Shown here: piece by piece, positions 26,450-36,202 of the stretch | How positions within the stretch are numbered: position 1 is the first letter of the stretch | How the letters are laid out: the number at the start of each line of letters is the position of its first letter | DNA from: Bacteroidota bacterium | GTDB taxonomy: Bacteria; Bacteroidota; Bacteroidia; Bacteroidales; F082 | Length of the DNA: 64,000 bases | Direction: 5' to 3' | Assembly: GCA_002686705.1 (NCBI GenBank) | Contig: NYYH01000014.1 | Coordinates: forward strand, 51,774 to 115,773 | The notes under the pieces: model-generated | Database searches by the model: none | Seen by the model: only the letters and a program-made list of their open reading frames with translations | Told to the model about the DNA's origin: nothing | Program-made: the position numbers and the translations under genes

Positions 26450-26494
26450 GCCTTGCTTTTACATTATACCATAATGGCATTTAGGGAGCAAGGC
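26450..26494 (+). other. Leader hairpin before the 26516 gene
   Basis: GCCTTGCT and AGCAAGGC are exact complements, 29 bases apart. In RNA this would form an 8-bp stem at the very 5' end of the leader, 21 bases before the ATG. It could stabilise the transcript or regulate initiation; nothing identifies it as a known riboswitch. Confidence 0.4.
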
Positions 26495-26515
26495 AGATGA
26501 GCCAACACTTAAAAT

Positions 26516-27358
26516 ATGCGAAGATTAATTTTATTAATTACAATTTTTATAGCTATTGTTTCATCTGTTTATAGCCAGACGATTAACGAATTTACTGAAG
26601 ATGAAACCATATTTTATGCTATGAATAAACAGGTAGGGCAGTTTGTTCACCGCTTTAATATGGAAGAAGATCAAATTGGCAAATTACTTGTGAAAACCGA
26701 CAGCAGATTTCACAATAACAAGCTGAGAAAACAAATTCTTCCAGGTATGTTTGATAAGTTAAATCCAAGAACATCCGGAAATCTTAAACAATATTTTATT
26801 AGTGATGTTACAAATGAAGACACGCCGATATACTTGAATTTTTTAGATAGAGACTGGTATGCTGAAGTTTCGGCAACTTTTACAGCTAACGGGATTGATG
26901 AAAACATAATACTATTTTTAACTTTAGAGCCAGAAAATCTCGGTTCAAAATGGATATTGAGCAATGTGTATTACCGAAGCTTGAGCAAATTATTTCCGAA
27001 AGTTGATACTGGTTATCAGAAAAAGCACTTCCTTCACCCCCAAAGTCATGAACTTGATTTTATGAACCTACATAAAGCGCTTGAAAATGAATACCAAATT
27101 GAATATTTTGCATCCACAAATTATCAACCTGATTATCTCACACTTTTCTTTTACTTAGTGAAAACAGGTAAATTGAAGTTTAAACAAATTGATAACGTGA
27201 AATTTCACTTTTTTCAAATCAAAAATTGGTATTTTGAATTGTCGTATTATAACAGAAATAGCACAAATTCAGGGTGGTTGATTTCTAACCTTATATATGT
27301 TAAGGAGGATGATAAAAAAGAACTAATTAGAACATATAAACTATGCAGATCAAATTAA
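26516..27358 (+). CDS. Exported protein of unknown function
   Basis: A 280-residue protein with a clear signal peptide (residues 1-20, ending VYSQ). The mature part is mixed alpha/beta with many aromatic residues and no recognised domain. Its 3' end overlaps the start of the leucine-rich repeat gene by 16 bases, so the two are almost certainly cotranscribed and may function together at the cell surface. I do not recognise a family. Confidence 0.7.
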   Translation: MRRLILLITIFIAIVSSVYSQTINEFTEDETIFYAMNKQVGQFVHRFNMEEDQIGKLLVKTDSRFHNNKLRKQILPGMFDKLNPRTSGNLKQYFISDVTNEDTPIYLNFLDRDWYAEVSATFTANGIDENIILFLTLEPENLGSKWILSNVYYRSLSKLFPKVDTGYQKKHFLHPQSHELDFMNLHKALENEYQIEYFASTNYQPDYLTLFFYLVKTGKLKFKQIDNVKFHFFQIKNWYFELSYYNRNSTNSGWLISNLIYVKEDDKKELIRTYKLCRSN

Positions 27359-29985
27359 TTATAGTTGCTATCTTCTATATAATATTTTTTTCAAGTTACT
27401 GTATTGCGCAAAGCGACAGCACTTTAACATTAGAACAAATCAATCATTATTCAGACCAAAGTAAACAGCTTATCAGCTATCTGGAAGGAACAGTGAACTT
27501 TTTAGGCGACCCTAATGAATTACCGTCTGACAAGGATATGATTATAAATAACAGCTTTCTTAAAATTTTTGCAAGTGATAAAGTACAGATAGAAGATGAT
27601 CTTGATGAAAATCGCAAATTACCTCTTAATAAAGACGTTCAGGCATATTTAAAAGATATTGATTTTTTCTACAAAAAAGTAAATTTTGGCTTTGAAATAG
27701 AAAAAACGGAACAACTGGTAACTGACAGCGGTGTTATTGTTTTTAAATTTACATTAAACCGGCATCTTGAAGGAATAACTGTAAATAACGATACTGTTAA
27801 TAATAATCAGCTTCGTTTTATTGAGATTAACCTCGATCCTTTGCAAAGGGATTTAAAAATCGCCAGCATTTATACAACCAAAGTTAGGGAGAAAGAGGAG
27901 CTAAAATATTGGTGGAACAATATGCCCACTGATTGGAAGAACTTTTTTGGGAAATCGATTATCGTTTATGATACACTTCCGTTTAAAAATATAATCGAGT
28001 TTTCTGATAGTACAATTATTACAATGAAATGGGCAGAGGTGGTTTCGGCCGATACAATTATTGTTGTCGACGATATAAATACTGATCCTGTTTTGCTTGC
28101 AGGCGATACAGCTTTAATCGTTTATGAAACTGGATCGGTTATGGTTCTCGATACAATAAAGGTAAACACTTCAACTATTTACAGAATTTTGAATACCCTC
28201 AAAAGTATAAGAAGAATTGATTTATCGGACAATTTGATTATAAGAAATCTTATACCTGTTTCTGAACTTACGGATCTTGTAGAGATAAATATTTCAAACA
28301 CTTTAATTGAAGACTTATCTCCAATAAGAAACCTAAACAAACTCGAAATATTTAATTGTTCTGGATCACCAGTTACAGCTCTTGAACCCTTAAGGTATGT
28401 GACAACAATGAAGGAGCTTTACTGCTCGAATACATCAATTGAAAGGATTGGTATTCTTTCAAATATGGAAGAATTGAGTGAACTAGATTTATCCAATTCA
28501 AGTATTACAAGTTTGGATGCATTAAGGGGACTAAATAAACTCGCTCATTTAAAAATTTCAAAAACTAATGTTACCAACCTTAGCCCACTTAATAATCTAA
28601 GTTCGCTTTCTGATTTAAATATCTCCAATACAAAAGTAAAGACTCTTACAACAATCGACTCACTAATTAGCCTCCAAAACTTGAATATTGACAACACCCA
28701 TATTTATAATCTGCAGCCGATTTCATACTATACTGACCTTTCAATATTACAAGCAAATAATACATCAATTGCCGATCTCAATCCGTTAAGCAACTTAAGT
28801 CTGTTAAAAGTAATTTATTGCGATAATAGCAATGTTACTATGGCAGAAGCAAATAGGTTTATGGATGCAAACCCACAGTGCCTTGTTATTTATAATTCGC
28901 AGGAACTTATTAATTGGTGGAACGCGTTAACAGTTGAATGGAAAGATATTTTCAGAACCAAATTTAGCATAACCCCTCCTGTTACAAAGGAAAAATTGCA
29001 TCAACTAATAAATCAAACAAGCTTGTCGGTTGCCTACAATAGGAATATTCATTCGCTACAGCCATTAAGAATGTTGCACAGGCTTGAAGAATTAGATATT
29101 CAGAACACTTCTATTTCTGATCTAACTCCACTGTCAGGACTTAATAACCTGGAAACACTTAATTTGAACGAAACAAATGTAAACACACTTGAGCCACTTT
29201 CTTCATTACATAATTTAAAACAAATAAGTTTTGAAAATACTGAAATAGATGAACTTAAGCCTCTTTCTGGCTCTAATTTTCTTGAGATAATTTATTGTGA
29301 TAAATCAAAAATAAAAGCGGCAAAAGCACTAAGTTTTAAAAACATGCATAATTCATGTTTGATAATTTATCAAAGTCAAAAATTAAGACTGTGGTGGGAT
29401 AACCTTGATGCAGTATGGGAACAGATGTTTATTGATCAGTTTAACTTATCAGCAAATCCTTCAAATGAAGAGTTACAGGAACTGGTAGATTTAACAGCAC
29501 TTGAAATCAAAAATAATGTATCGTTGAATAATTTAACACCATTGCATATTTTTGTAAGACTAGAACAGTTAACAGTAAGTAATACATCCATAACTGATAT
29601 TTCACCAATTACGTCACTTACAGGTTTGAAAAAACTAAATATTTCCAGTAACCCTATCTTTGATCTTGGGCTCATAAATAAACTCACGGGACTTGAAGAA
29701 TTGTCAATTGAAAACACTTCAGTTGAGGACTTAGAACCAATTTCAGGTTTGAAAAGATTAATTTCATTAAATATTGCGGGCACCCGGATGAAATCATTAA
29801 AATACATTCAAGGTCTAAATAATCTTGAAAAATTATACATAAATAATACACGAATTAAAAGTTTAAAACCAATAATAGAATTGTCGAAATTAATGCTACT
29901 ACAGTGTTATAATACATCAATTAGGAGCAGTAGAGTTGAGGAATTTAAAATATCGCATCCGCAGACCGAGGTTGTTTTTTATTAA
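27343..29985 (+). CDS. Exported leucine-rich repeat protein, internalin-like
   Basis: An 880-residue protein with a signal peptide (residues 1-22, ending CIAQ). The first 290 residues show no recognised domain. Then follow about 25 leucine-rich repeats of the 22-residue bacterial type (L-x-x-L-x-x-L-x-I-S-N-T-x-I-x-D-L-x-P-L). The repeats come in three blocks separated by a conserved spacer with I-Y-C-D, a second C, V-I-Y-x-S-Q-x-L and W-W. LRRs of this type bind proteins. The gene overlaps its upstream neighbour and has no type 9 or LPXTG-like anchor that I can see. Confidence 0.85.
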   Translation: MQIKLIIVAIFYIIFFSSYCIAQSDSTLTLEQINHYSDQSKQLISYLEGTVNFLGDPNELPSDKDMIINNSFLKIFASDKVQIEDDLDENRKLPLNKDVQAYLKDIDFFYKKVNFGFEIEKTEQLVTDSGVIVFKFTLNRHLEGITVNNDTVNNNQLRFIEINLDPLQRDLKIASIYTTKVREKEELKYWWNNMPTDWKNFFGKSIIVYDTLPFKNIIEFSDSTIITMKWAEVVSADTIIVVDDINTDPVLLAGDTALIVYETGSVMVLDTIKVNTSTIYRILNTLKSIRRIDLSDNLIIRNLIPVSELTDLVEINISNTLIEDLSPIRNLNKLEIFNCSGSPVTALEPLRYVTTMKELYCSNTSIERIGILSNMEELSELDLSNSSITSLDALRGLNKLAHLKISKTNVTNLSPLNNLSSLSDLNISNTKVKTLTTIDSLISLQNLNIDNTHIYNLQPISYYTDLSILQANNTSIADLNPLSNLSLLKVIYCDNSNVTMAEANRFMDANPQCLVIYNSQELINWWNALTVEWKDIFRTKFSITPPVTKEKLHQLINQTSLSVAYNRNIHSLQPLRMLHRLEELDIQNTSISDLTPLSGLNNLETLNLNETNVNTLEPLSSLHNLKQISFENTEIDELKPLSGSNFLEIIYCDKSKIKAAKALSFKNMHNSCLIIYQSQKLRLWWDNLDAVWEQMFIDQFNLSANPSNEELQELVDLTALEIKNNVSLNNLTPLHIFVRLEQLTVSNTSITDISPITSLTGLKKLNISSNPIFDLGLINKLTGLEELSIENTSVEDLEPISGLKRLISLNIAGTRMKSLKYIQGLNNLEKLYINNTRIKSLKPIIELSKLMLLQCYNTSIRSSRVEEFKISHPQTEVVFY

Positions 29986-30000
29986 GAAAGGAAAATTTTG

Positions 30001-30033
30001 TTTGTCTTTCTGCGCATAGCGAAGAATGACAAA
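30001..30033. repeat. Short palindromic repeat between the LRR and GNAT genes
   Basis: TTTGTC and GACAAA flank a near-complementary interior around TGCGCATAGCGAAG. The text resembles short dispersed palindromes found in intergenic regions of many Bacteroidota. It may also act as a weak terminator for the LRR gene. Confidence 0.4.
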
Positions 30034-30065
30034 GATTTCTTAAGATACCAACAGATGACATTACC

Positions 30066-30500
30066 ATGAAACTTATAATTACCAAATATAAGCGTGGCGA
30101 CTACGATACCCTAATTAATTTATGGGAAACTGGTGGGCTATCGTACAAACCACTTGGTCGTGATAGCCGTAAGAGTATTGAAAAAGAAGTAGATAATAAT
30201 TGTAGCTTATTTTTGTTTGCGCAAGTCGACGACATGTATGTTGGGTCTGTTTTAGCAACTCATGACGGTAGAAAAGGTTGGATAAATCGGGTTGTGGTTA
30301 TTCCTGATTATCGACACAAAGGTATTGCGCGCAAGCTGGTTGAATCAGCAGAAGCCTGGCTTATTGAACAAGGGATCGGAATATTTGCCTGTCAAATAGA
30401 GGGCTATAATAATGAATCGTTTAAGGCATTTAAAAAGCTAGGCTATATTCCTTTTAAAGGTATTCGATATTTGACGAAAAGGATCCATCCGGATATTTAG
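30066..30500 (+). CDS. GNAT-family N-acetyltransferase
   Basis: A 144-residue protein with the GNAT fold. The acetyl-CoA-binding motif A is VVIPDYRHKGIARKLVESAE (R/Q-x-x-G-x-G/A form), and motif B follows in NESFKAFKKLGYIP. Transfers an acetyl group to an unidentified amine. Stands alone with about 80 bases on one side and 90 on the other. The substrate cannot be told. Confidence 0.85.
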   Translation: MKLIITKYKRGDYDTLINLWETGGLSYKPLGRDSRKSIEKEVDNNCSLFLFAQVDDMYVGSVLATHDGRKGWINRVVVIPDYRHKGIARKLVESAEAWLIEQGIGIFACQIEGYNNESFKAFKKLGYIPFKGIRYLTKRIHPDI

Positions 30501-30557
30501 TATTTTTCCAGAAGGCAACAGCCTCTTGCTATTCCCAATTCACCACTCACGATTCAC

Positions 30558-30565
30558 TATATTTG
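30558..30565 (+). promoter_or_regulatory. -7 promoter box for the sulfatase-family gene
   Basis: TATATTTG, 23 bp before the ATG at 30589. It lies inside the frame extension that begins at 30526, so it supports the shorter start. Confidence 0.5.
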
Positions 30566-30588
30566 CACACTTTTCCTATTCAATAAAA

Positions 30589-32451
30589 ATGAAGTTTACA
30601 ATCTCAATAATTAAACAATTTCTTTTCTGGATGATAATATTTGCAATGTCCAGGGCTGTTTTCTTCGTATATTATTCAGGGATATTTAAAATTGAAAAAA
30701 TTGAGATAAGCGAAATTTTTGCATCATTCTGGTATGCACTACCTCTTGATGTTGCAACTGCCTGTTATATATTAATTATTCCGATTATTATCCTTTTAAT
30801 ACAAACAGTTATTACTACTAAGTGGCTAAACTACACGAATTTAGCTTACACGTTTTTAGTCCTTGTTGCATATATACTAATTACAACAGCAGAAATTGGA
30901 ATATATGATGAGTGGAAAACAAAGCTACAATTTAAAGCTCTTAATTATCTGTCAAATCCTGATGAAATTTATAACTCAACATCCACTTCAACTTTTTTCA
31001 TCCTGATTTTCATTTTGATTTTACAGGTCGTTATCAGTTACTGGTTCTATAGGAAATTTGTTTTTGTTAAGATAAATGAGACACCACGTAATGTTATTTT
31101 CAGCAGTCTGTTTTTTCTGATTGTATCAACAATGTTATTTTTAGGTATAAGAGGGGGTATAAATGAAATTCCAATTACCCAAAGCAAATCATATTTTTCG
31201 AAACACAGCTTTATTAACCTGGCATCTGTAAATTCAGGATATAGTTTATGGATCAGCACTTTAGAAAACTACAAATTCAAAGATGCTAATCCTTATGAAT
31301 TTTATAATCCTGAAGAAGCTACCAGGCGGGTGAATGAATTGCATGAGATTAAAAAAGACACAACTATCCACATACTTAAAACTAAACGCCCAAACATTAT
31401 AATATTATTAATGGAAAGTTGGTCTGCCGACTTAATCCAATCTCTCGACGGAAAGGAGGGTATCACTCCACAATTTCGAAAATTGGAAAACGAAGGAATT
31501 CTATTCACTGATTTTTATGCCAGTGGCAACAGATCGCAACAGGCAATGTCAGCAATTTTAGCTGGCTTTCCTTCAACACCTATCACAGCAATTACTCATA
31601 ATCTTGATAAAATTACCCAGCTGCCAAGTCTGACAAAGACATTAGAAAAAGAGGGATATTCTTCTTCATTTTATTTTGGTGGCCAATTGATGTACGGCGG
31701 TATAAATTCATTTATCACCGTTAACGGATTTGATATTATTAAGGATGTGAGTGATTTTGACGACGATCTACCAAGAGGCAAATTGGGGATTTTTGATGAG
31801 TATATCCTGAATGAACAGATAGTAGAATTGAATAATGAAAAACAGCCGTTCTTTTCAGTTTTGTTTACTGTTAGCACACATTCACCATATGATCAGCCTA
31901 TGGATGATGTAATAAACTGGGCTTCAAATGATAACCAAAATGGCTACTTAAACTCAGCTTACTATACTGACAAATGTTTGGGAGAATATTTCGAAAATGC
32001 CAGAAAACAAACTTGGTATAACAATACCCTTTTTATACTTGTTGCTGATCATAGTCATAATACTTACAAAAACTGGCCTGTTGATTCTAAAGAGTACCGT
32101 AAAATACCATTATTGCTGTACGGTGATGTAATAAAGGATGAATACCGAGGAAAAAAAATAAACAGAATAGGATCACAAACAGACATTGCATCAACCTTAC
32201 TTTCACAGTTCAATGTAGAAGCAAAAGATTTTTTCTGGAGCCGTAATTTATTTAACCCAACAACAAATGAATTTGCATATTATGAGGCAACTGACGGTGT
32301 AGGATGGATAACACCAAACGGATATTTTGTTTATAAAAAAACGACGGATAATTATCCAGAACTTCAAATCAATCCCCAATTAAAGGATTCAATAATTATG
32401 GATGGAAAATCCTATTTACAGGTAGTTTTCAAGCAGTTTATTGAGTACTAG
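30589..32451 (+). CDS. LTA-synthase-like membrane sulfatase/phosphoglycerol transferase
   Basis: A 620-residue protein with five N-terminal membrane helices (to about residue 185) and an external alkaline-phosphatase-fold domain. Metal and catalytic positions are visible in IILLMESWSADL (Glu), ASGNRSQQAM (Ser in place of the usual Thr nucleophile), FTVSTHSPYD (His) and LVADHSHNTY (Asp-His). Gram-negative members transfer phosphoglycerol or phosphoethanolamine to envelope glycans or lipids. The target here is unknown. I start at 30589 because the extra 21 upstream residues overlap the promoter. Confidence 0.85.
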   Translation: MKFTISIIKQFLFWMIIFAMSRAVFFVYYSGIFKIEKIEISEIFASFWYALPLDVATACYILIIPIIILLIQTVITTKWLNYTNLAYTFLVLVAYILITTAEIGIYDEWKTKLQFKALNYLSNPDEIYNSTSTSTFFILIFILILQVVISYWFYRKFVFVKINETPRNVIFSSLFFLIVSTMLFLGIRGGINEIPITQSKSYFSKHSFINLASVNSGYSLWISTLENYKFKDANPYEFYNPEEATRRVNELHEIKKDTTIHILKTKRPNIIILLMESWSADLIQSLDGKEGITPQFRKLENEGILFTDFYASGNRSQQAMSAILAGFPSTPITAITHNLDKITQLPSLTKTLEKEGYSSSFYFGGQLMYGGINSFITVNGFDIIKDVSDFDDDLPRGKLGIFDEYILNEQIVELNNEKQPFFSVLFTVSTHSPYDQPMDDVINWASNDNQNGYLNSAYYTDKCLGEYFENARKQTWYNNTLFILVADHSHNTYKNWPVDSKEYRKIPLLLYGDVIKDEYRGKKINRIGSQTDIASTLLSQFNVEAKDFFWSRNLFNPTTNEFAYYEATDGVGWITPNGYFVYKKTTDNYPELQINPQLKDSIIMDGKSYLQVVFKQFIEY

Positions 32452-32470
32452 ATAATTATATTTGACACAA

Positions 32471-32568
32471 CTTTGTGCGCCTTAGTGTGCACTTAGTGGC
32501 CCTTTGTGGTTGGTTCTTTAAATTTTTAACCACAAAGTACCCAAAGGTAGTCACAAAGGATCACAAAG
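32471..32568. repeat. Imperfect hairpin element rich in CTTTGTG/CACAAAG
   Basis: CTTTGTGGTT (32502-32511) and AACCACAAAG (32528-32537) form a perfect 10-bp stem with a 16-base loop. Outside it, CTTTGTG at the left end and several CACAAAG copies at the right extend the pairing imperfectly to about 40 bp per arm. Similar ACCACAAAG-type elements are common between genes in Bacteroidota. It could be a MITE-like or REP-like remnant. Confidence 0.5.
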
Positions 32569-32622
32569 CCTTTTGTATGACCCAGGCAAGATAAATCCAC
32601 ATACCCTAAGTTTGTATTCAGT

Positions 32623-32630
32623 TATATTTG
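32623..32630 (+). promoter_or_regulatory. -7 promoter box for the 32653 methyltransferase
   Basis: TATATTTG, 22 bp before the ATG at 32653. Confidence 0.45.
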
Positions 32631-32652
32631 CAATTCTCAAAAGTGATAAACA

Positions 32653-33435
32653 ATGAACTTTTATTCTCGTATTTCGAAATACTATAATGAAATCTTCCCA
32701 CTAAATAAAACTCAAATATCTTTTGTGAGAAGTTATTTGGATGGCGGATCTAAAGACAAAAAAATGCTTGATATAGGATGTGGAACTGGTGGTTTACCCA
32801 TTGGTCTTTATGATGATTTTGATTCGATATAGGCCATAGACACAAATGAGAAATTACTTAAAATAGCAAAACAACACACGGAAAAAATAGACTTAGACTT
32901 TATTAAATTGAATATACTGGATATAGACACCCAGTTTCCTGAAAGGAGTTTTGACTTAGCCCTATGCTTTGGCAATACAATTGTGCACCTTCAAAATATA
33001 GAAGATGTTGAATTGTTTTTCAAGAAAGTTAGATTGGTGTTAAAGCCAGGCGAAATGTTTTTATTTCAAATAATTAATTACGATTTTGTGCTGGATAGTA
33101 ATTTGAAAGGTTTGCCTACAATTGAAAATGAAAAAATTAAATTTGAACGACATTATAGTCTTGATAAAAATGAAATGATAGATTTTTCTACGGTTCTTAC
33201 CATAAAAGAAACAGGAGAAATTTTAAATAATAGTGTAAAACTTTTTCCAGTAAGAAAAAAACAGGCTGAAAGAGCTTTAAAAAATGCCGGATTCGAACAT
33301 ATAAAATCGTATAGTTCATTTACAAAGAATGAATACAACCCCAGGAGTTTACCATTAGTTTTTGAATGCCAAGAGAAACCGAAGAAGGTGAGATTACGGA
33401 ATTTTATACTAAGAAACTTGACAAACAGATTATAG
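32653..33435 (+). pseudogene. SAM-dependent methyltransferase interrupted by one TAG
   Basis: The frame from ATG 32653 encodes a class I methyltransferase with the SAM motif MLDIGCGTGGLPIG, then meets TAG at 32830-32832 (DDFDSI-stop-AIDTNEKLL), exactly where the acidic second strand of the Rossmann fold should be. The same frame continues without a shift to 33435 (FDLALCFGNTIVHL and a typical C-terminal part). Continuous reading gives 260 residues, a normal size. The lesion is a single substitution: nonsense mutation or base error. The substrate is unknown. Confidence 0.8.
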
Positions 33436-33548
33436 CAAAAACCTCAACTATGGCTTTGGTCGCATAAGCGATGGAAACATAAGCGCCCGGCAAATACACC
33501 TGACAGATTTATTTCGACACGATATCCGGGTAAATAGAAAACAAAAAA

Positions 33549-34870
33549 TTATAAATTGGCGGCTTTTTCTTTCTGGGATTTTTTCAATGCTACTTTAATC
33601 AATGAACGAAATTCTGTTAAATCTTTTCTAACTGGAATCCATTCAGCAAAACGTGTTTTTGTTTGTTTCTTAAAAATAATATATTGATGAATAATAGTAG
33701 CGGTGTAACTAACGGAAGCTGTGATAGCTGCCCCGATGTATCCAAATGCCGGAATTAAAATAAATATAAGAAGGAAAGTAAAAACAAGTCCGGTTATCTT
33801 GGCATGGAGATTAATTTTTGGATTTCCCATTCCTGAGAAATAATGGCTGAATACGTTATTTATGGCTAATGCAATTACGCCGGGGCTTAAAACAATAACT
33901 ATAGGTTTTACTCCTGAAAAGTCTTTAGTTAATAACATTGAATAAATATTTTCGGGAATTACAATGAGCAACAGCAAAGCCATACAAGTCAGTATTATAG
34001 AAAGTTTCATCAATCTTATTGTAAGTACCCGGGCATATTCGGGTTGATTGCTATTTGAAATAGTAGAAAATTGTACTACAGCAATACTTTGCCCTATAAC
34101 CCGTAAACCTTCGGTAAGTTGAATACCGGCATTATACACACCAAGTGTGGAAATCCCTAAATAATATCGAATAATATAAAAACTTACACGGTTATTGCCA
34201 ATATTAAGGAGGTTAGCCAATAGTATCACCATTCCATAATTCAGAACTCTTCTTGTTATTGTTTTCCATCCTGCTAAACTGAAACTATCGGCTCTGTAAA
34301 TAACTGCAATAAAACCTATAACTGCAGCTGTTCCATAACCAAAATACAAGCCAATAATGTATGCGTCAACATTAGTGTTTTTTAAAGCAAATAGCTGGTA
34401 AATAAATACAGCCAGCATTACACTAATTTGAATTGTGAACAATATATTGTATGTTTTGATGCGCTTTTCCCCAATAGCAAGTCGTAATGAGTAACCATTA
34501 ATCCACTTAACAATGCTAACAGTAAAATGTGTGTGGCATAGCCTTTTGGTACAACAATATCAATAACTGATGAAGGTAAAACTGAATTTGCAAAAAGGAA
34601 AAGTGAAGTAAAAAACACTATTACAATGCCAATCCATAAGTAAGCAGGAATAAGCAATTTTCCGAGATTAGTCCGTGAAGCAAAGAAAATGAGTGCATTA
34701 CCTGCTACCAAATCAATCACAAGTTGAATAATAGTAATATCCAGAATAATCAATCCGATTACACCCATGCCTTTGGCCCCAATATAGTTGGCAATTAGGT
34801 ACAAAACTATTAATGCGAAAATGGCATTAAGAATTCTGGTACTTGTTGTTCCGATAATTTTCTTTAACAT
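33549..34870 (-). pseudogene. Polysaccharide flippase (Wzx/MATE-like) with one frameshift
   Basis: Two overlapping frames make one membrane protein of about 440 residues with roughly 12-14 helices. The first 136 or so residues come from ATG 34870 (MLKKIIGTTSTRILNAIFAL), the rest from the frame ending at 33549. They join at LLLGEKRIKTYNILF if the four-G run near 34470 held one more G. The family moves lipid-linked polysaccharide units across the inner membrane. Its neighbours are methyltransferases, which suggests a fragment of a surface-glycan locus. As printed, the protein would be cut at about residue 150. Confidence 0.78.
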
Positions 34871-35042
34871 ATTACTATCGTTATTGCAAAGTTAAAAAAC
34901 TCAACGATTATCCTTACAGCTTTAACTTTAACTAAAAATCCGTTAAACAATTGCTCTATTTTCAAATCTCTTCCTTAATATTGATTACAGTATTTCTCTA
35001 AAACTTCTATTTTTGTTATTTAATATCTTCATATATTAATTG

Positions 35043-35815
35043 ATGCAAGACAAATTAACAGATAAGCAATACTGGGATGAGTACTGGAATGGTATTGCAT
35101 TACCGCAGGAAGTTAAACGTGATAATCGCTCCCCCAATATTGTAGCTGAATTGGATATTTTTGAGCGTCTTCTTCCAAAAAAAAGTTGTCGGTACTGGAA
35201 ATTGGAGGGGCACCCGGACAGTATTTAGCTTATTTTCATAAAGAGTTTGGATATATAATAAGTTGTCTTGATTATTCAGAAATTGGCTGTGAAAAAACAC
35301 GGGAGAATTTCGATTTATTAAAAATCCCAGGAAAAGTTTACCAGGGAGATCTTTTTTCAGAAGATCTTCAATTACCCTTGTTCGATATCGTATATTCCTT
35401 GGGATTTATAGAACACTTCACAAACTTGACAGATATAGTTGGCAAACATATTCAGCTATTAAAACCAGGAGGAATATTATTACTTGGTATACCCAATTTG
35501 CTTGGCATAAATCATTGGTTTTTAAAAAGACTTGCCCCTAATTTGCTGACTGAGCATAACTTAGCTAGCATGGATATACATCGCTGGAATAGTTTTGAAA
35601 GTTATTTTGATTTAGAGGTAATATTTAAAAATTATGTTGGAGGATTCGAGCCTGCTGTATTTTTGAAGAACGAACGAAAACCTGTATTGAATAAATTGTT
35701 GTTTTTCGTTGCCAGACTTCTAAACCGAATTTTCCACAGCAACTTTAACTGCCTTCGAAAATACAACTCAAAATTTACCAGTGGCTACTTGATGGGAATT
35801 TATAAGAAGCCATAA
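35043..35815 (+). pseudogene. SAM-dependent methyltransferase with a frameshift in an A run
   Basis: The first piece starts at ATG 35043 (MQDKLTDKQYWDEYW, a common opening of glycan-locus methyltransferases) and drifts out of frame after LLPKK. The second piece carries SVLEIGGAPGQYLAYF, the SAM motif, then IVYSLGFIEHF and LKPGGILLLGIPN. One extra A in the eight-A run near 35180 joins them as LLPKKKLSVLEIGG, giving 257 residues. The lesion type (homopolymer length) matches slippage or a sequencing error. Confidence 0.78.
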
Positions 35816-35898
35816 ATAGCTATACTAGTGCAAAATAATTAATAATGGGTATTTATAATGAATTCTAATTCAAGGTAATTGACGATTAAACAAATACT

Positions 35899-36147
35899 AT
35901 GGAAATAACAGAATACAAACTTCAGAAACGAGTATCCATTTCAAAAGAAATCAGAAGGGAAATTGAAGTCGGTATGCTTGTCCGGATAATATTAAAAAGG
36001 GACCAGCGCAGTGGAATTCTTGCCGAAGGTGTTGTAAATAAGATTCTTACCAAATCATCAAATCATCCACATGGTATTAAAGTACGCCTTGAGGATGGCC
36101 AGATTGGAAGAGTTAAGGAGATTGTTGAATCGATTGATGAATTGTAA
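35899..36147 (+). CDS. YwbE-family protein
   Basis: An 82-residue basic protein of the YwbE family (DUF2196). Hallmarks are V-G-M-L-V-R-I-I-L-K-R-D-Q-R-S-G in the middle and HPHGIKVRLEDGQIGRV near the end, a small beta-barrel probably binding nucleic acid. The biochemical role is not established. Monocistronic. Confidence 0.88.
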   Translation: MEITEYKLQKRVSISKEIRREIEVGMLVRIILKRDQRSGILAEGVVNKILTKSSNHPHGIKVRLEDGQIGRVKEIVESIDEL

Positions 36148-36202
36148 ATTTTGAAGCTCTCTTCATACAACATTTAAAACTTAACATTCAACATTTCACC
36201 CC

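Noticed and set aside
2496..32832. Three in-frame TAG codons (2496, 9450, 32830) as a sign of amber recoding or pyrrolysine
   Set aside because: TAG ends several intact genes here at family-typical lengths (for example at 3540, 5390, 22872, 32451, 40830 and 55858), so the code is standard. Mutation or error explains the three cases.
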